Notes: generated by a model not told the origin, from the letters alone. A DNA stretch of 64,000 nucleotides from an uncultured Aquimarina sp. (GCA_947497175.1 CANMFM010000004.1:372001-436000), one strand, 5' to 3'; shown: positions 1 through 8,112, counted from the first letter of the stretch. Made by a program: numbers and translations.

Positions 1-1272
1 GAAACCACTAAAGAATTTAAGGATAGTTCCATTGCACGAATTCTGGATATGGTGCAAAATGCAACTGCCAGAAAATCAAAGACCGAATTGTTCATTAGAA
101 AATTTGCACGAATTTATACGCCTATTGTTGTATTCCTCGCCATCGGACTTACGTTCCTACCTTTCTTTTTTGTAGATGACTACGTGTTTAGGGATTGGCT
201 ATATAGAGCATTGATATTCCTCGTGATTTCGTGTCCTTGTGCGTTGGTCATCTCTATTCCTCTCGGCTATTTTGGCGGTTTGGGTGCGGCATCGCGCAAT
301 GGTATTCTTTTTAAAGGTGCATCCTTTTTAGATGCAATGACCCAAGTAAACACGGTCGTAATGGACAAAACAGGAACCGTTACCAAAGGGGTTTTTAAAA
401 TCAAAGAAATCAATTCCATCACATTTGAGGAAGCCGAATTTATGAAGTACTTGATGGCAATGGAAGAGCAATCTACCCATCCTATTGCAAAAGCGATTCT
501 CGAATACAAAGCAGACGGTTCGGATTATGAAGCGACTGATGTTTCAGAGGTTGCTGGAAAGGGATTGAAGGGAACAGTTAATGGGAAAACGGTGTTGGTA
601 GGCAACAAAGCTTTGATGACTTCAAACAACATAGAAGTTCCTTCAGAAACAGATGGTATTGTAGAATCCATCGTAATGGTATCCATTGATGGAAATTTTG
701 CAGGTTATGTAACCATTGCAGATGAATTGAAGGATGATGCGCACCAAGCCATTAAACAAATTAGAGATGCAGGGATTTCAAAAATCATAATGCTATCAGG
801 CGACAAAGATTCAATTACACAACAGGTTGCAAAAGAGCTGAACATCGATTGGGCAAAAGGTGGGTTGTTACCCGAAGATAAACTGAATGAGGTGGAAGAG
901 CTCAAAAAGCAACCCGAAACCAAAGTTGCATTTATTGGTGATGGTATTAATGATGCACCCGTTTTGGCAGCAAGTGGTGTAGGTATTGCAATGGGTGGTT
1001 TGGGTAGCGACGTTGCTATAGAAACAGCCGATGTTATCATACAGACCGACCAACCCAGTAAGATTGCAAGAGCGATTAAAATTGGTCGTTCAACGCGAAG
1101 AATTGTCTGGCAGAATATTGGGCTTGCCTTTGGTGTAAAGGTTATAGTCCTCATTCTCGGGGCAGGTGGTCTCGCAACAATGTGGGAAGCCGTTTTTGCA
1201 GATGTAGGTGTTGCGCTGCTTGCTATCCTCAATGCCGTCAGATTGCAGAAAATGAAGTGGCAGGATTCTTAG
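1..1272 (+). CDS. Heavy-metal P-type ATPase (Zn/Cd/Pb exporter type), 5' truncated by window edge
   Basis: This pumps divalent metal ions out of the cytoplasm using ATP. The reading frame is open from base 1, so the N-terminal metal-binding and first membrane segments lie outside the window. Visible are the membrane CPC metal site (SCPCALVIS, about nt 229-255), the phosphorylation loop DKTGT, the hinge motif GDGINDAP and two C-terminal membrane helices. The CPCALVISIPLGYFGG context is typical of the Zn2+/Cd2+ (PIB-2) group rather than copper pumps. An internal ATG at 49 should not be taken as the start. As ICE cargo it fits with the mercury module further right. The metal specificity is inferred from motifs only. 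Confidence 0.9.
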   Translation, partial: ETTKEFKDSSIARILDMVQNATARKSKTELFIRKFARIYTPIVVFLAIGLTFLPFFFVDDYVFRDWLYRALIFLVISCPCALVISIPLGYFGGLGAASRNGILFKGASFLDAMTQVNTVVMDKTGTVTKGVFKIKEINSITFEEAEFMKYLMAMEEQSTHPIAKAILEYKADGSDYEATDVSEVAGKGLKGTVNGKTVLVGNKALMTSNNIEVPSETDGIVESIVMVSIDGNFAGYVTIADELKDDAHQAIKQIRDAGISKIIMLSGDKDSITQQVAKELNIDWAKGGLLPEDKLNEVEELKKQPETKVAFIGDGINDAPVLAASGVGIAMGGLGSDVAIETADVIIQTDQPSKIARAIKIGRSTRRIVWQNIGLAFGVKVIVLILGAGGLATMWEAVFADVGVALLAILNAVRLQKMKWQDS

Positions 1273-1353
1273 AACGCTTATTACGGCCGAGCAAATGAAA
1301 GTAGTTTCAAATAAATTAAAGCTATCTTTATAAGTCAGAATAAGTCTTAATCA

Positions 1354-1839
1354 ATGATTCACATTTTCACAACAGGTGGCACAATCGAGGGGCTGGACTA
1401 TATTGATGATAGTGGTATAATGTCATCCGACGTAGGGATTGAAGATTTTTTGGATAAAGCAAATATAAATTTTGAATATACCATAGAAGGTGTTTTCAAA
1501 AAAGACAGTCGTGCCATAACAGATGATGACAGAAAGTTGTTGGCGAGCAAGATAAAGGAAACTAATGCGACTAAGATACTGATTACCCACGGTACTTTCA
1601 CAATGGAAGATACTGCAAAATATATAGGAAAACTCAATTTGAACAAAACAATCGTTTTGGTTGGGGCTTTCATATTAGGTTCATCTGCAGAGACAGATGC
1701 ACCATTTAATTTAGGGTATGCAATTAGCTCTTTACAGCTTCTAAAACCGGATGTTTATATTGCTATGAACGGACAAATTTTTAATTGGAACAATGTTTCC
1801 AAGAATTTAGAAACCAACAAATTTGAGCGCAATGAGTAG
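1354..1839 (+). CDS. Asparaginase-like N-domain protein (short, catalytic Asp replaced)
   Basis: A 161-aa protein matching only the N-terminal domain of type I/II L-asparaginases, which are normally about 330 aa. The first catalytic loop is present (TTGGTI, residues 6-11). The second appears as HGTFTMEDTA (residues 79-88), where active enzymes read HGTDTMEETA. The aspartate of the catalytic Thr-Asp pair is thus Phe here. The C-terminal domain is absent and the frame ends cleanly nine bases before the next gene, so this looks like a stand-alone small family, not a fresh truncation. Whether it hydrolyses asparagine is doubtful; a binding or regulatory role is possible. Confidence 0.7.
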   Translation: MIHIFTTGGTIEGLDYIDDSGIMSSDVGIEDFLDKANINFEYTIEGVFKKDSRAITDDDRKLLASKIKETNATKILITHGTFTMEDTAKYIGKLNLNKTIVLVGAFILGSSAETDAPFNLGYAISSLQLLKPDVYIAMNGQIFNWNNVSKNLETNKFERNE

Positions 1840-1847
1840 TAAAATAG

Positions 1848-2762
1848 ATGTTTGGTACTTCGATACATTGGACGACTTTTTTCTATCTATTAATAGATAC
1901 GTTCATAGTATTGCTTACACTCTACTTTTCCAGAAAGAAAACGCGTAGTAGTCTAAGGCGTTTCCTCTACCTCGGAATCTTGTTTGTTGCTTATAATGCT
2001 ACTGGTGGTTTTTTACCAATTGACAACTTCCCAGGTCCTTTTATTTTGCAGTATATTATTACCTATGGTGTTGCCATCGCCTTGTGTGTTTATATCGTTT
2101 ATTATCTCTACAAAGAGTACGATATTGTCGTTTTAAAATTCAACTCATCCATAAGAAACCTTGCTATACTCGCAAGCGTGAGTTTTGTAGTGCTGTTTCT
2201 TATCCCTTATTTCCTGACAGATTCACTTAATTCTGCACGTTTTCTATTTACCATTCCTATATCTGCTGTCGCTTTTGTTTTTCTGTTTATTTTCTATCGT
2301 CGCATATCGAATCCCAGCAATCCAAATCCTTTCATAGTAAGACGAAACAAACTCTCAATGGTAAGTGTAGCAAGTATTGCCCTGTTACCTATCTGCACAG
2401 TCATCGGCGACTATCAATGGATAACATTTACCGTAATGAACTTGGCTTTCTTTGCCATAACCGCCATTGAAGCAGATAGGTATTTGTACTTCATAGAAAA
2501 CAATAACCGAATGTATGAGGTCTTTGCGTTGAAGAAAAAACAACGTGACGAATCGGTCGAGCGCAAAATCATCTATGAAGATTTGACCCGTAGAGAAATC
2601 GAAGTGGCTTTGTCAATTTTAAGTAATTTAAGCTACAGAAACATCGCCAAAGATTTATTCATTGCAGAAAGTACCGTATCAAAACACGCATCAAATATCT
2701 TCAAAAAAACGGGCGTAAAGAATAGGCGTGAATTTTTGAAGCGATTTCGGAAGAAAAAGTAA
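1848..2762 (+). CDS. Membrane-bound LuxR-type transcriptional regulator
   Basis: A 304-aa protein with about seven hydrophobic segments over residues 8-210, a short charged linker, and a C-terminal LuxR/GerE helix-turn-helix (about residues 235-300, containing LTRREIEVALSILSNLSYR and IAESTVSKHASNIFKKTG). It probably senses a signal in or across the membrane and binds DNA through the cytosolic tail. It starts nine bases after the asparaginase-like gene and is probably cotranscribed with it. The signal and target genes are unknown. No receiver domain is present, so it is not an ordinary response regulator. Confidence 0.75.
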   Translation: MFGTSIHWTTFFYLLIDTFIVLLTLYFSRKKTRSSLRRFLYLGILFVAYNATGGFLPIDNFPGPFILQYIITYGVAIALCVYIVYYLYKEYDIVVLKFNSSIRNLAILASVSFVVLFLIPYFLTDSLNSARFLFTIPISAVAFVFLFIFYRRISNPSNPNPFIVRRNKLSMVSVASIALLPICTVIGDYQWITFTVMNLAFFAITAIEADRYLYFIENNNRMYEVFALKKKQRDESVERKIIYEDLTRREIEVALSILSNLSYRNIAKDLFIAESTVSKHASNIFKKTGVKNRREFLKRFRKKK

Positions 2763-3037
2763 GTAAATTGAGTTTATATAAAAACCACTATTTGCAGTAC
2801 CTAACAAATAATCCGTAGAAAAATACGGACTATTCCGTAATTATATACGGCACGTTTTCCTTGTACAATTACAAAGTAAAGCTACTTTACACATAGTTCC
2901 CTAAAATACAACAATGAGCCACAAATTTTATGTTCCGTGACTTTCATTTACATCATTTTGTAGGACTATGACAACCACCAATAAATCGTATCAACTAAAT
3001 CCCATTTCTATGGTTTACAACGTTAAAGTTCCTGCTT

Positions 3038-3874
3038 ATGAATTCGCAATTACAATCAAAAAAATTATTAAAGGATCTGGATGAGTTTAAAATTCAGAAT
3101 GGAAATATTTTAGAACAGGCATATCTTTCCATCAAAGCCTGTCGCAAACTATTGAGTTCTTACAAAAAGGAAATCATTGACACTAAATTTCAGACGATAC
3201 AAGATGAAATAAATTTCTTTAAAAAGGTAAAGCAGGTTCCTCTTATAAGGCTCATCTACTTTTCAGAAATACATTCCTTTGAGATTCAACTTCCAAAGGG
3301 CGATAAGGATGCCCAACTAAAATCGATTAAAAAGAAAATCAGCAAAATAAATCGCTTTTTCCTGTACAATATCGATTTTGGACGTTATGTAAATTCCGGT
3401 GCTACCCATTTTGACAAGGAATACTACACCAGAGATTATCTCGAAACATTCCATATAACAACTTCCAAATTTTACTTTCAAGACCCAGAGTTTTGCACAC
3501 CAAGGGATATGCTACTTGGCAAATACAAGGCGTATGATTTGTTAGTGATATATTTGGATGAAAAAAAGCATCGAATTCGGAAAGGATTGAACGGCAAATT
3601 AAATGGTGCTAAACCAATTGAAAAGATACATTGGCCATTTTCAAATACAGATTATGTTGAACTCGTTTATGCACTCTGCTCAAAGGGATTGGGCAAACAG
3701 GATAATCAAGCCATAATGCAGGTTTCCAAAAAAATGCAACAGCTTTTCGATATTGAGCCAAAGGACATCTACAAAACCTATCAGGACATCAAAAACCGCA
3801 AGAACAGTAGGACACTATTTCTCGATGAGCTTTCCACCTCGTTACTGATAGAAATGGACAAAAGCGAAGAATAA
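3038..3874 (+). CDS. rteC: RteC-family regulator of element excision/transfer
   Basis: A 278-aa RteC-domain protein. In the Bacteroides element CTnDOT, RteC activates expression of the excision genes. The sequence fits the family: an N-terminal helical region (residues 1-110), the central stretch FHITTSKFYFQDPEFCT, and a C-terminal winged-helix-like part with IHWPFSNTDYVELVYAL and IKNRKNSRTLFLDELS. It sits at the head of the element's regulatory and replication region, upstream of the excisionase-type gene, and has its own terminator. It marks the block as a CTnDOT-like ICE. No RteA/RteB two-component genes are visible here. Confidence 0.85.
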   Translation: MNSQLQSKKLLKDLDEFKIQNGNILEQAYLSIKACRKLLSSYKKEIIDTKFQTIQDEINFFKKVKQVPLIRLIYFSEIHSFEIQLPKGDKDAQLKSIKKKISKINRFFLYNIDFGRYVNSGATHFDKEYYTRDYLETFHITTSKFYFQDPEFCTPRDMLLGKYKAYDLLVIYLDEKKHRIRKGLNGKLNGAKPIEKIHWPFSNTDYVELVYALCSKGLGKQDNQAIMQVSKKMQQLFDIEPKDIYKTYQDIKNRKNSRTLFLDELSTSLLIEMDKSEE

Positions 3875-3894
3875 CAAGCTATTTTACTGTTAAC

Positions 3895-3930
3895 AAAAGA
3901 CCGTACTACGGTTGACCTACGGTCTTTTTA
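3895..3930 (+). terminator. Rho-independent terminator after rteC
   Basis: An 11-base stem AAAAGACCGTA / TACGGTCTTTT followed by a T-rich run, 20 bases after the rteC stop codon. The left arm overlaps a separate 15-base palindrome at 3899-3913. Confidence 0.75.
3899..3913. repeat. 15-bp palindrome GACCGTACTACGGTT, copy 1
   Basis: A near-perfect palindrome (7-base arms around C3906). The same sequence in reverse orientation occurs at 4037-4051. The two copies flank a gene-free stretch between rteC and the excisionase-type gene. A protein-binding site such as an operator or recombination-directionality site is possible; the role is not known. Confidence 0.5.
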
Positions 3931-4036
3931 TTTTGGAAGGCGTCTTCATATAATTTGATATGATTTAGCACACCGTTTCCACTTTAGAAGCACCATAATA
4001 CTACAAAACCCATCAAATTTCAAAATGTTAAATTTT

Positions 4037-4051
4037 GACCGTAGTACGGTC
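4037..4051. repeat. 15-bp palindrome GACCGTAGTACGGTC, copy 2
   Basis: A perfect palindrome apart from the central G4044. It is the reverse complement of copy 1 at 3899-3913, with one mismatch. It lies 122 bases upstream of the excisionase-type gene, so it could be an operator for that gene. Confidence 0.5.
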
Positions 4052-4113
4052 GTACTGGGGAATAAAATCCAATAAACCTATTCAAATTTGTAGAACGAAA
4101 GTCAAATCAGGTC

Positions 4114-4152
4114 AGGGACTATCATTTAAAATCATAAACCCAGATAGTCCCT
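4114..4152 (+). promoter_or_regulatory. Hairpin in the leader of the excisionase-type gene
   Basis: A 10-base inverted repeat AGGGACTATC / GATAGTCCCT is followed by TTCTTTT and then, 21 bases later, by the start codon at 4174. It resembles an intrinsic terminator in a leader, which would allow attenuation of the replication genes, or it could simply end an upstream transcript. Confidence 0.45.
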
Positions 4153-4173
4153 TTCTTTTAAAACCGTTCTATT

Positions 4174-4458
4174 ATGCCAACAAGTATTATTACCACAGAC
4201 GACCTTCGGGAATTCAAAATGGAATTGCTCGATGACATTAAACAATTACTTACCAGACAAGCCAGCGGGAAACTCAAAAAATACCTCAAATCTTCTGAGG
4301 TTATGGACTTGCTACAAGTAAGTCCAGGCACTTTACAAAATCTTCGTATCAATGGCACATTACCATACACCAAGGTGGGTGGCATTATCTATTACGATAC
4401 CGAGGAAATTCAAAAAGTTATGGATGCCAACCGTGTGCACCACGGTCTAAATTCTTAA
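4174..4458 (+). CDS. Excisionase-type helix-turn-helix DNA-binding protein
   Basis: A 94-aa protein with an N-terminal coiled-coil-like segment (residues 8-35) and a MerR/excisionase-type winged helix (HTH_17, about residues 38-88: YLKSSEVMDLLQVSPGTLQN, then YTKVGGIIYYDTEEIQ). Such small proteins in Bacteroidota mobile elements act as recombination directionality factors or as regulators of replication genes. It lies four bases before the initiator gene and probably forms an operon with it and the ATPase at 5198. The exact role is inferred. Confidence 0.75.
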   Translation: MPTSIITTDDLREFKMELLDDIKQLLTRQASGKLKKYLKSSEVMDLLQVSPGTLQNLRINGTLPYTKVGGIIYYDTEEIQKVMDANRVHHGLNS

Positions 4459-4461
4459 GCG

Positions 4462-5214
4462 ATGAACTATATAAAGCTACTTAATGCGGCTTTTGAAAAG
4501 TTCTATTTTGATGACCGCCTTAACCCATCCCATATCAGTTTGTATATGGCGCTATTCCAAGAATGGAACAGTTGCCGCTTTATGGATGAATTTTATGTAA
4601 ACCGTCGCGATTTGATGCGATGTGCTAAAATAGGTTCTAAGTCTACATATCACAGATGCATCGTCGAGTTAGATTCTTGGCAATACTTAACCTATTTCCC
4701 TTCCAACAATCCCTACAAAGGCAGCAAAATAAAGATGGCCATTATTGGGACAAGCGATGAACCGGTTGTGGGACAGTACAATCCCATTTTAGAACAGCTT
4801 GCGGAACAGTACCATCCCAGAGGTGTACCGCTTGAGGGACACCACCATCCCAAAAATGGACAGGTTGCGAACCAGCACCGTCCCATAGATGGACAAGCAT
4901 TGGTATCTAATACAAACAATATCAAACAAGAAAACTATATAAAACAACCAAAGGGCTGGCAGGCCGTTTTTATTTTTTTTGAAGAAAAAGGTTTTGATGC
5001 TGATGAAGCTAAAAAATTCTATGAGCATTACCAGACCAGAAATTGGCAAACTGGCGATGGCAAGGAAATCAGAGATTGGCGAGCCGTAGCCATCAACTGG
5101 ATGGACAGAACCGAAATATTCGACGAGGAAAACAAACCAAACAAAAAACAAGCGTCCCAAATCAAGGACAACTTGCGAACCACTAAAAACAAAGATTATG
5201 GACAACCCCTCTAA
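4462..5214 (+). CDS. DnaD-like winged-helix protein, putative ICE replication initiator
   Basis: A 250-aa protein without a firm family name. The N-terminal 95 residues resemble a replication-initiator/DnaD winged helix (HISLYMALFQEWN, STYHRCIVELDSWQYLTYFP). The C-terminal part (about 168-225) resembles the DnaD helicase-loading domain (FYEHYQTRNWQTGDGKEIRD then WRAVAINWM). Between them, residues 103-146 form four 11-residue repeats encoded by 33-bp direct repeats. This layout recalls RepA_N-type initiators, whose origin lies inside the gene. The next gene, overlapping by 17 bases, is a DnaC/DnaI-like ATPase, which supports a primosome role. The function is inferred. Confidence 0.6.
   Translation: MNYIKLLNAAFEKFYFDDRLNPSHISLYMALFQEWNSCRFMDEFYVNRRDLMRCAKIGSKSTYHRCIVELDSWQYLTYFPSNNPYKGSKIKMAIIGTSDEPVVGQYNPILEQLAEQYHPRGVPLEGHHHPKNGQVANQHRPIDGQALVSNTNNIKQENYIKQPKGWQAVFIFFEEKGFDADEAKKFYEHYQTRNWQTGDGKEIRDWRAVAINWMDRTEIFDEENKPNKKQASQIKDNLRTTKNKDYGQPL
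4768..4899 (+). repeat. Four 33-bp in-frame direct repeats inside the putative initiator gene
   Basis: Units at 4768-4800, 4801-4833, 4834-4866 and 4867-4899. Shared positions include a GRAC-AGYAC-ATCCC-type core at the same place in each unit (for example GAACAGTACCATCCCA in unit 2 and GGACACCACCATCCCA in unit 3). Each unit encodes 11 residues with a conserved Pro at position 6. The DNA core is well conserved while flanking codons vary, which suits iterons as well as a peptide repeat. Confidence 0.75.
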
Positions 5215-5860
5215 AATAACCGAAGGTGGCGTGGAATATTCGCTCGGAAAATTTGATGGTAAAAGTGTGATCTATGATTTTCCAAAAATCTTGATTTACC
5301 TGAATGCCAAAGGCAAACTTTTGTTTGGCGAAAAGTTTAGGATATATGATGAAGACAAGGATATTTTGCTGAAGCTCTGTTCCTACTTCATCAAGGATAA
5401 AGACAACTGTGAGACTTATGGTATTGACATTGACAAAGGCATTCTACTTTCCGGACCCGTTGGCTGCGGCAAAACCAGTTTGATGAAATTGTTGCGCCAT
5501 TTGGTTCCACTACAAAGACCTTACGAAATGATTCCCTGCCGGAATGTAACCTTCAGTTTCAACCATCTTGGGTTTAAAACGGTTGAAGAGTATGGTAATA
5601 CCAAATTTTACTGTTTTGATGATTTAGGTGTGGAACCATCTGGTAGATTCTACGGAAAGGATTTGAACGTAATGGGCGAAGTGCTCTTATCCCGATACGA
5701 GCTTTACTTACAAACCAAACACAAAATCAAGACGCACGCCACAACCAATCTCAATGCTGAAGAACTGGAAGAACGCTATGGTAATCGTGTGCGTAGCCGA
5801 ATGCGAGAACTTTTTAATTTGATTGCTTTTGATACTAAAGCTGGGGATAAACGGAAGTGA
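5198..5860 (+). CDS. DnaC/DnaI-like AAA+ ATPase (helicase loader type)
   Basis: A 220-aa ATPase with Walker A GPVGCGKTS (residues 86-94) and Walker B FYCFDDLG (about 137-144), a sensor-like TTN (HATTNLNAEELEERYG) and an arginine-rich end (RVRSRMRELF) typical of DnaC-family loaders. It overlaps the DnaD-like gene by 17 bases, so the two are probably translated together. The pair likely loads the host replicative helicase on the excised element, allowing it to replicate. Similar ATPases also serve IstB-type transposases, but no transposase is next to it. Confidence 0.75.
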   Translation: MDNPSKITEGGVEYSLGKFDGKSVIYDFPKILIYLNAKGKLLFGEKFRIYDEDKDILLKLCSYFIKDKDNCETYGIDIDKGILLSGPVGCGKTSLMKLLRHLVPLQRPYEMIPCRNVTFSFNHLGFKTVEEYGNTKFYCFDDLGVEPSGRFYGKDLNVMGEVLLSRYELYLQTKHKIKTHATTNLNAEELEERYGNRVRSRMRELFNLIAFDTKAGDKRK

Positions 5861-5877
5861 ATTTAAGGTATGGCTTT

Positions 5878-6084
5878 TTAACAACAATTTTTATTTTCTT
5901 GAATCGGCGGACAAGCCACAGTACCATAAGAACAGAATACACAACAATCCCCTTCTTTTGGTTTCAGAACCGTTTTGCAATTCTCACATTCATAAAAGAA
6001 TTGACAGGCGGTGGTTGGCATTTCTTCAGCCTTTTTGTGGCCGCATTCTGGACAGGTAATCGTAGATTTTAATTGAATCTTCAT
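5878..6084 (-). CDS. GDCCVxC-domain small cysteine-rich protein
   Basis: A 68-aa protein with two CPEC/CENC-type knuckles (CPECGHKKAEEM, CENCKTV) and the signature GDCCVFCSYGTVACPP (about residues 45-60). This family occurs beside mercury-transport genes; in some members the first Cys of the signature is selenocysteine, here it is Cys. It probably binds mercuric ion or hands it on inside the cell. It is the last gene of the minus-strand operon with merTP and the ArsR-type regulator, its start codon abutting the merTP stop. Confidence 0.75.
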   Translation of the reverse strand: MKIQLKSTITCPECGHKKAEEMPTTACQFFYECENCKTVLKPKEGDCCVFCSYGTVACPPIQENKNCC

Positions 6085-6686
6085 TATTCTATTATTTTGT
6101 ACCCCGTGCTTTCTATAGCTTTTCGGATTGTGGGCAAATCGGTTTTGGTCTTGTCAAATTCCACTATGGTATTAGCATTTTCGTAGCTGGCTTTGATAGA
6201 AATAATTCCGTCCAATTTATTGACTTCGCTTTCTACGTGTGCCTCACAACCTGCACAGGTCATTCCAGCGACTTCAAAAGTCTGTTTTTTGATATTGGAT
6301 TGAGAGACATAGACGATATCCTTGGCGGGCTGTGCATAAAATAGATTGGAATAGTACGGGAAGGCCAGCATCAATGCGGCGAATAGTGTTACTATCAATA
6401 AGAACCGTTTGGATTGCCAAAACGATGGTTTCGCATCATCTTCACAGGCGCAATCTATTTCTTCCTGTGTTTTCGGTCGTAGTTTCTGGTACCAGGCAAA
6501 GACCAAAACAATAATGGTCAAGCCGATAAGATAGGGTCTAAATGGCTCGACCCAAGAGAATGTAGATGCAATTCCGCTTGTTCCAGCAATTAATGCCAAG
6601 ACAGGGGTTATACAACATATTGATGCTGCAACTGCGGTAAAAATGCCGGTATAGGCCGCGGTATTTGAAGTTTTATTCGGTGCCAT
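6084..6686 (-). CDS. merTP: Mercuric transport protein MerTP (fused MerT-MerP)
   Basis: A 200-aa fusion. Residues 1-130 form a MerT-like membrane part with the first-helix Cys pair (ASICCITPV, C24-C25), a cytosolic CAC motif (C79, C81) and three or four hydrophobic segments. Residues 135-200 form a heavy-metal-associated domain with GMTCAGC (C144, C147). It imports Hg2+ for detoxification. It starts 12 bases after the regulator gene. No mercuric reductase (merA) is in the window, which is odd for a complete resistance operon; it may lie left of the window or be missing. Confidence 0.85.
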   Translation of the reverse strand: MAPNKTSNTAAYTGIFTAVAASICCITPVLALIAGTSGIASTFSWVEPFRPYLIGLTIIVLVFAWYQKLRPKTQEEIDCACEDDAKPSFWQSKRFLLIVTLFAALMLAFPYYSNLFYAQPAKDIVYVSQSNIKKQTFEVAGMTCAGCEAHVESEVNKLDGIISIKASYENANTIVEFDKTKTDLPTIRKAIESTGYKIIE

Positions 6687-6698
6687 AATGTAAACTTT

Positions 6699-7070
6699 CT
6701 AAGCTGTTTTCTTTCTTGCTGAAATTGAATTGAAAATTCCATTCAAAACATTGTCCTCACTCTTTACCAGCGAATAATACAATGTTTGCCCTTCACGTCT
6801 CGATGTAATAATTCCCGCATCCTTCATTTTACGGATATGTTGGGATACGGCAGGAACACTCATTTCAAGAATGTCAGCAATATCGCAAGGACACAGTTCA
6901 TTCTCTATGTTCAATAGAAATAGAATTTTCAGTCGTACCTCGCTTCCCGCAAGAGACAAAATTTTGCTTATTGCTTCTAAGCTACCTGAAGAATTCTCTA
7001 TGGTTTCCTTACATCTCGATATTTGCTTCTTGTCTGCTTCGTTCCGTGTACAGGTTATTTCCAAGCTCAT
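6699..7070 (-). CDS. ArsR/SmtB-family metalloregulator of the mer genes
   Basis: A 123-aa winged-helix repressor. The DNA-recognition helix region reads VPAVSQHIRKMKDAGI, followed by the wing TSRREGQTLYYSLV. The metal site is ELCPCDIADIL (C60, C62), the alpha3-type thiol site. Metal binding should release it from the promoter. It is the first gene of the mer operon on this strand, and a perfect inverted repeat lies 43 bases upstream. Classical mer operons use MerR, so an ArsR-type repressor is a variant known from Bacteroidota. Confidence 0.85.
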   Translation of the reverse strand: MSLEITCTRNEADKKQISRCKETIENSSGSLEAISKILSLAGSEVRLKILFLLNIENELCPCDIADILEMSVPAVSQHIRKMKDAGIITSRREGQTLYYSLVKSEDNVLNGIFNSISARKKTA

Positions 7071-7112
7071 CTTTTTTGATTTAAAGTGGCCACAAATATA
7101 TCATTATTATAT

Positions 7113-7134
7113 TATTTAAGCAAATACTTAAATA
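7113..7134. promoter_or_regulatory. Probable ArsR-type operator
   Basis: A perfect 8-base inverted repeat TATTTAAG / CTTAAATA with a 6-base spacer, just upstream of the mer regulator gene. Size and symmetry suit an ArsR/SmtB dimer. Binding is inferred. Confidence 0.55.
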
Positions 7135-7281
7135 CACTATTGAATAAATTGTTTTTTATAATGTGTAGATAATAAACTTAGGTAATCTAACTTCTAAAGG
7201 ATTTGTACAGTAAAATAACTTCTGAAACACATTGTAAAACAATGTCCTTCAAGCTCTTCGTTAACTCTAAAAAAATATCTT

Positions 7282-7923
7282 TCATAATTCTATTGATTTT
7301 TGAATGGATAATAATATCGATAGTGCAATGCGTTCAATATTGTTATTATCCAAAATATAGCTGCCTTCATCTTTATTGCTCAAAAAACCCAATTCCAATA
7401 GTAATGAGGCGCAATACTCAACAGTTTCCCCAAGTACCTGAAAGTTGGCAAACTTCACACCTCGACTTTCATAAGCAATGGCTTCACAAAGGGCTCGTTC
7501 AATTTGATAACCTATAAGAACCGATGCTTTTGAGAATTCCTTTTGTTTTCTTGAAGCATAAACCTCTATACCTCTCGCATCTGGATTATCGGAATGATTG
7601 CAATGCAAAGACACAAACAAATCAGCATTCAAGGCTTCGGCCAGCTTTGTTCTGTCTGATAAAGAAATAAGCGTATCACTATACCTGGTCAAATAAATAT
7701 CCAAAGGCTTATCCATTTCTTTATTCAGCTTTAAAATGGCATTTGCAATGGACAAAACCACATCCTTTTCTTGGATGCCATTTATACCAATTGCACCAGA
7801 ATCTTTTCCGCCGTGTCCAACGTCAATAACAATTCGTTTTTGAGCATCCGTTTCTTGTCCAAAAATGACACACATTTTTAGAAACAAAATCACAAAACTG
7901 ACGTTTTTGAGCACTTTTTTCAT
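7282..7923 (-). CDS. N-acetylmuramoyl-L-alanine amidase (Amidase_3) of the conjugation region
   Basis: A cell-wall hydrolase that cleaves the amide bond between MurNAc and L-Ala and may open the peptidoglycan for the conjugation channel. Zinc ligands are visible: His in IDVGHGGKDSG, Glu in GIQEKDV, and His in FVSLHCNHSDN; the catalytic Glu is in LLLELGFLSN. The chosen start gives a canonical signal peptide (MKKVLKNVSFVILFLKMCV). An in-frame ATG at 7953 would add ten residues. It is divergent from the tra operon at 8113. Homologues are common in Bacteroidota ICEs. Confidence 0.85.
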   Translation of the reverse strand: MKKVLKNVSFVILFLKMCVIFGQETDAQKRIVIDVGHGGKDSGAIGINGIQEKDVVLSIANAILKLNKEMDKPLDIYLTRYSDTLISLSDRTKLAEALNADLFVSLHCNHSDNPDARGIEVYASRKQKEFSKASVLIGYQIERALCEAIAYESRGVKFANFQVLGETVEYCASLLLELGFLSNKDEGSYILDNNNIERIALSILLSIQKSIEL

Positions 7924-8112
7924 TTTCAATTTTCGGGTTATCAACAACTTCACTTCAAAAATCCATAGGATTTGATGTCAAATAACAGCAACAGAATTCA
8001 ATCTATATCAAATAATATTTTATTCACAAATATTTGATTTTCAGTTATTTATATTCAAATATATGTAAATTTCCAATAACGAAAATGAACTAAAAATTTA
8101 AACTTTTCCGAT

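Noticed and set aside
705..1232. A 175-aa antisense ORF
   Set aside because: It lies wholly opposite the P-type ATPase, whose motifs are intact; serine/threonine-rich composition is typical of an antisense shadow.
4035..4235. A 66-aa ORF ahead of the excisionase-type gene
   Set aside because: It covers a palindrome and a hairpin and overlaps the real start at 4174 in another frame; no family resemblance.
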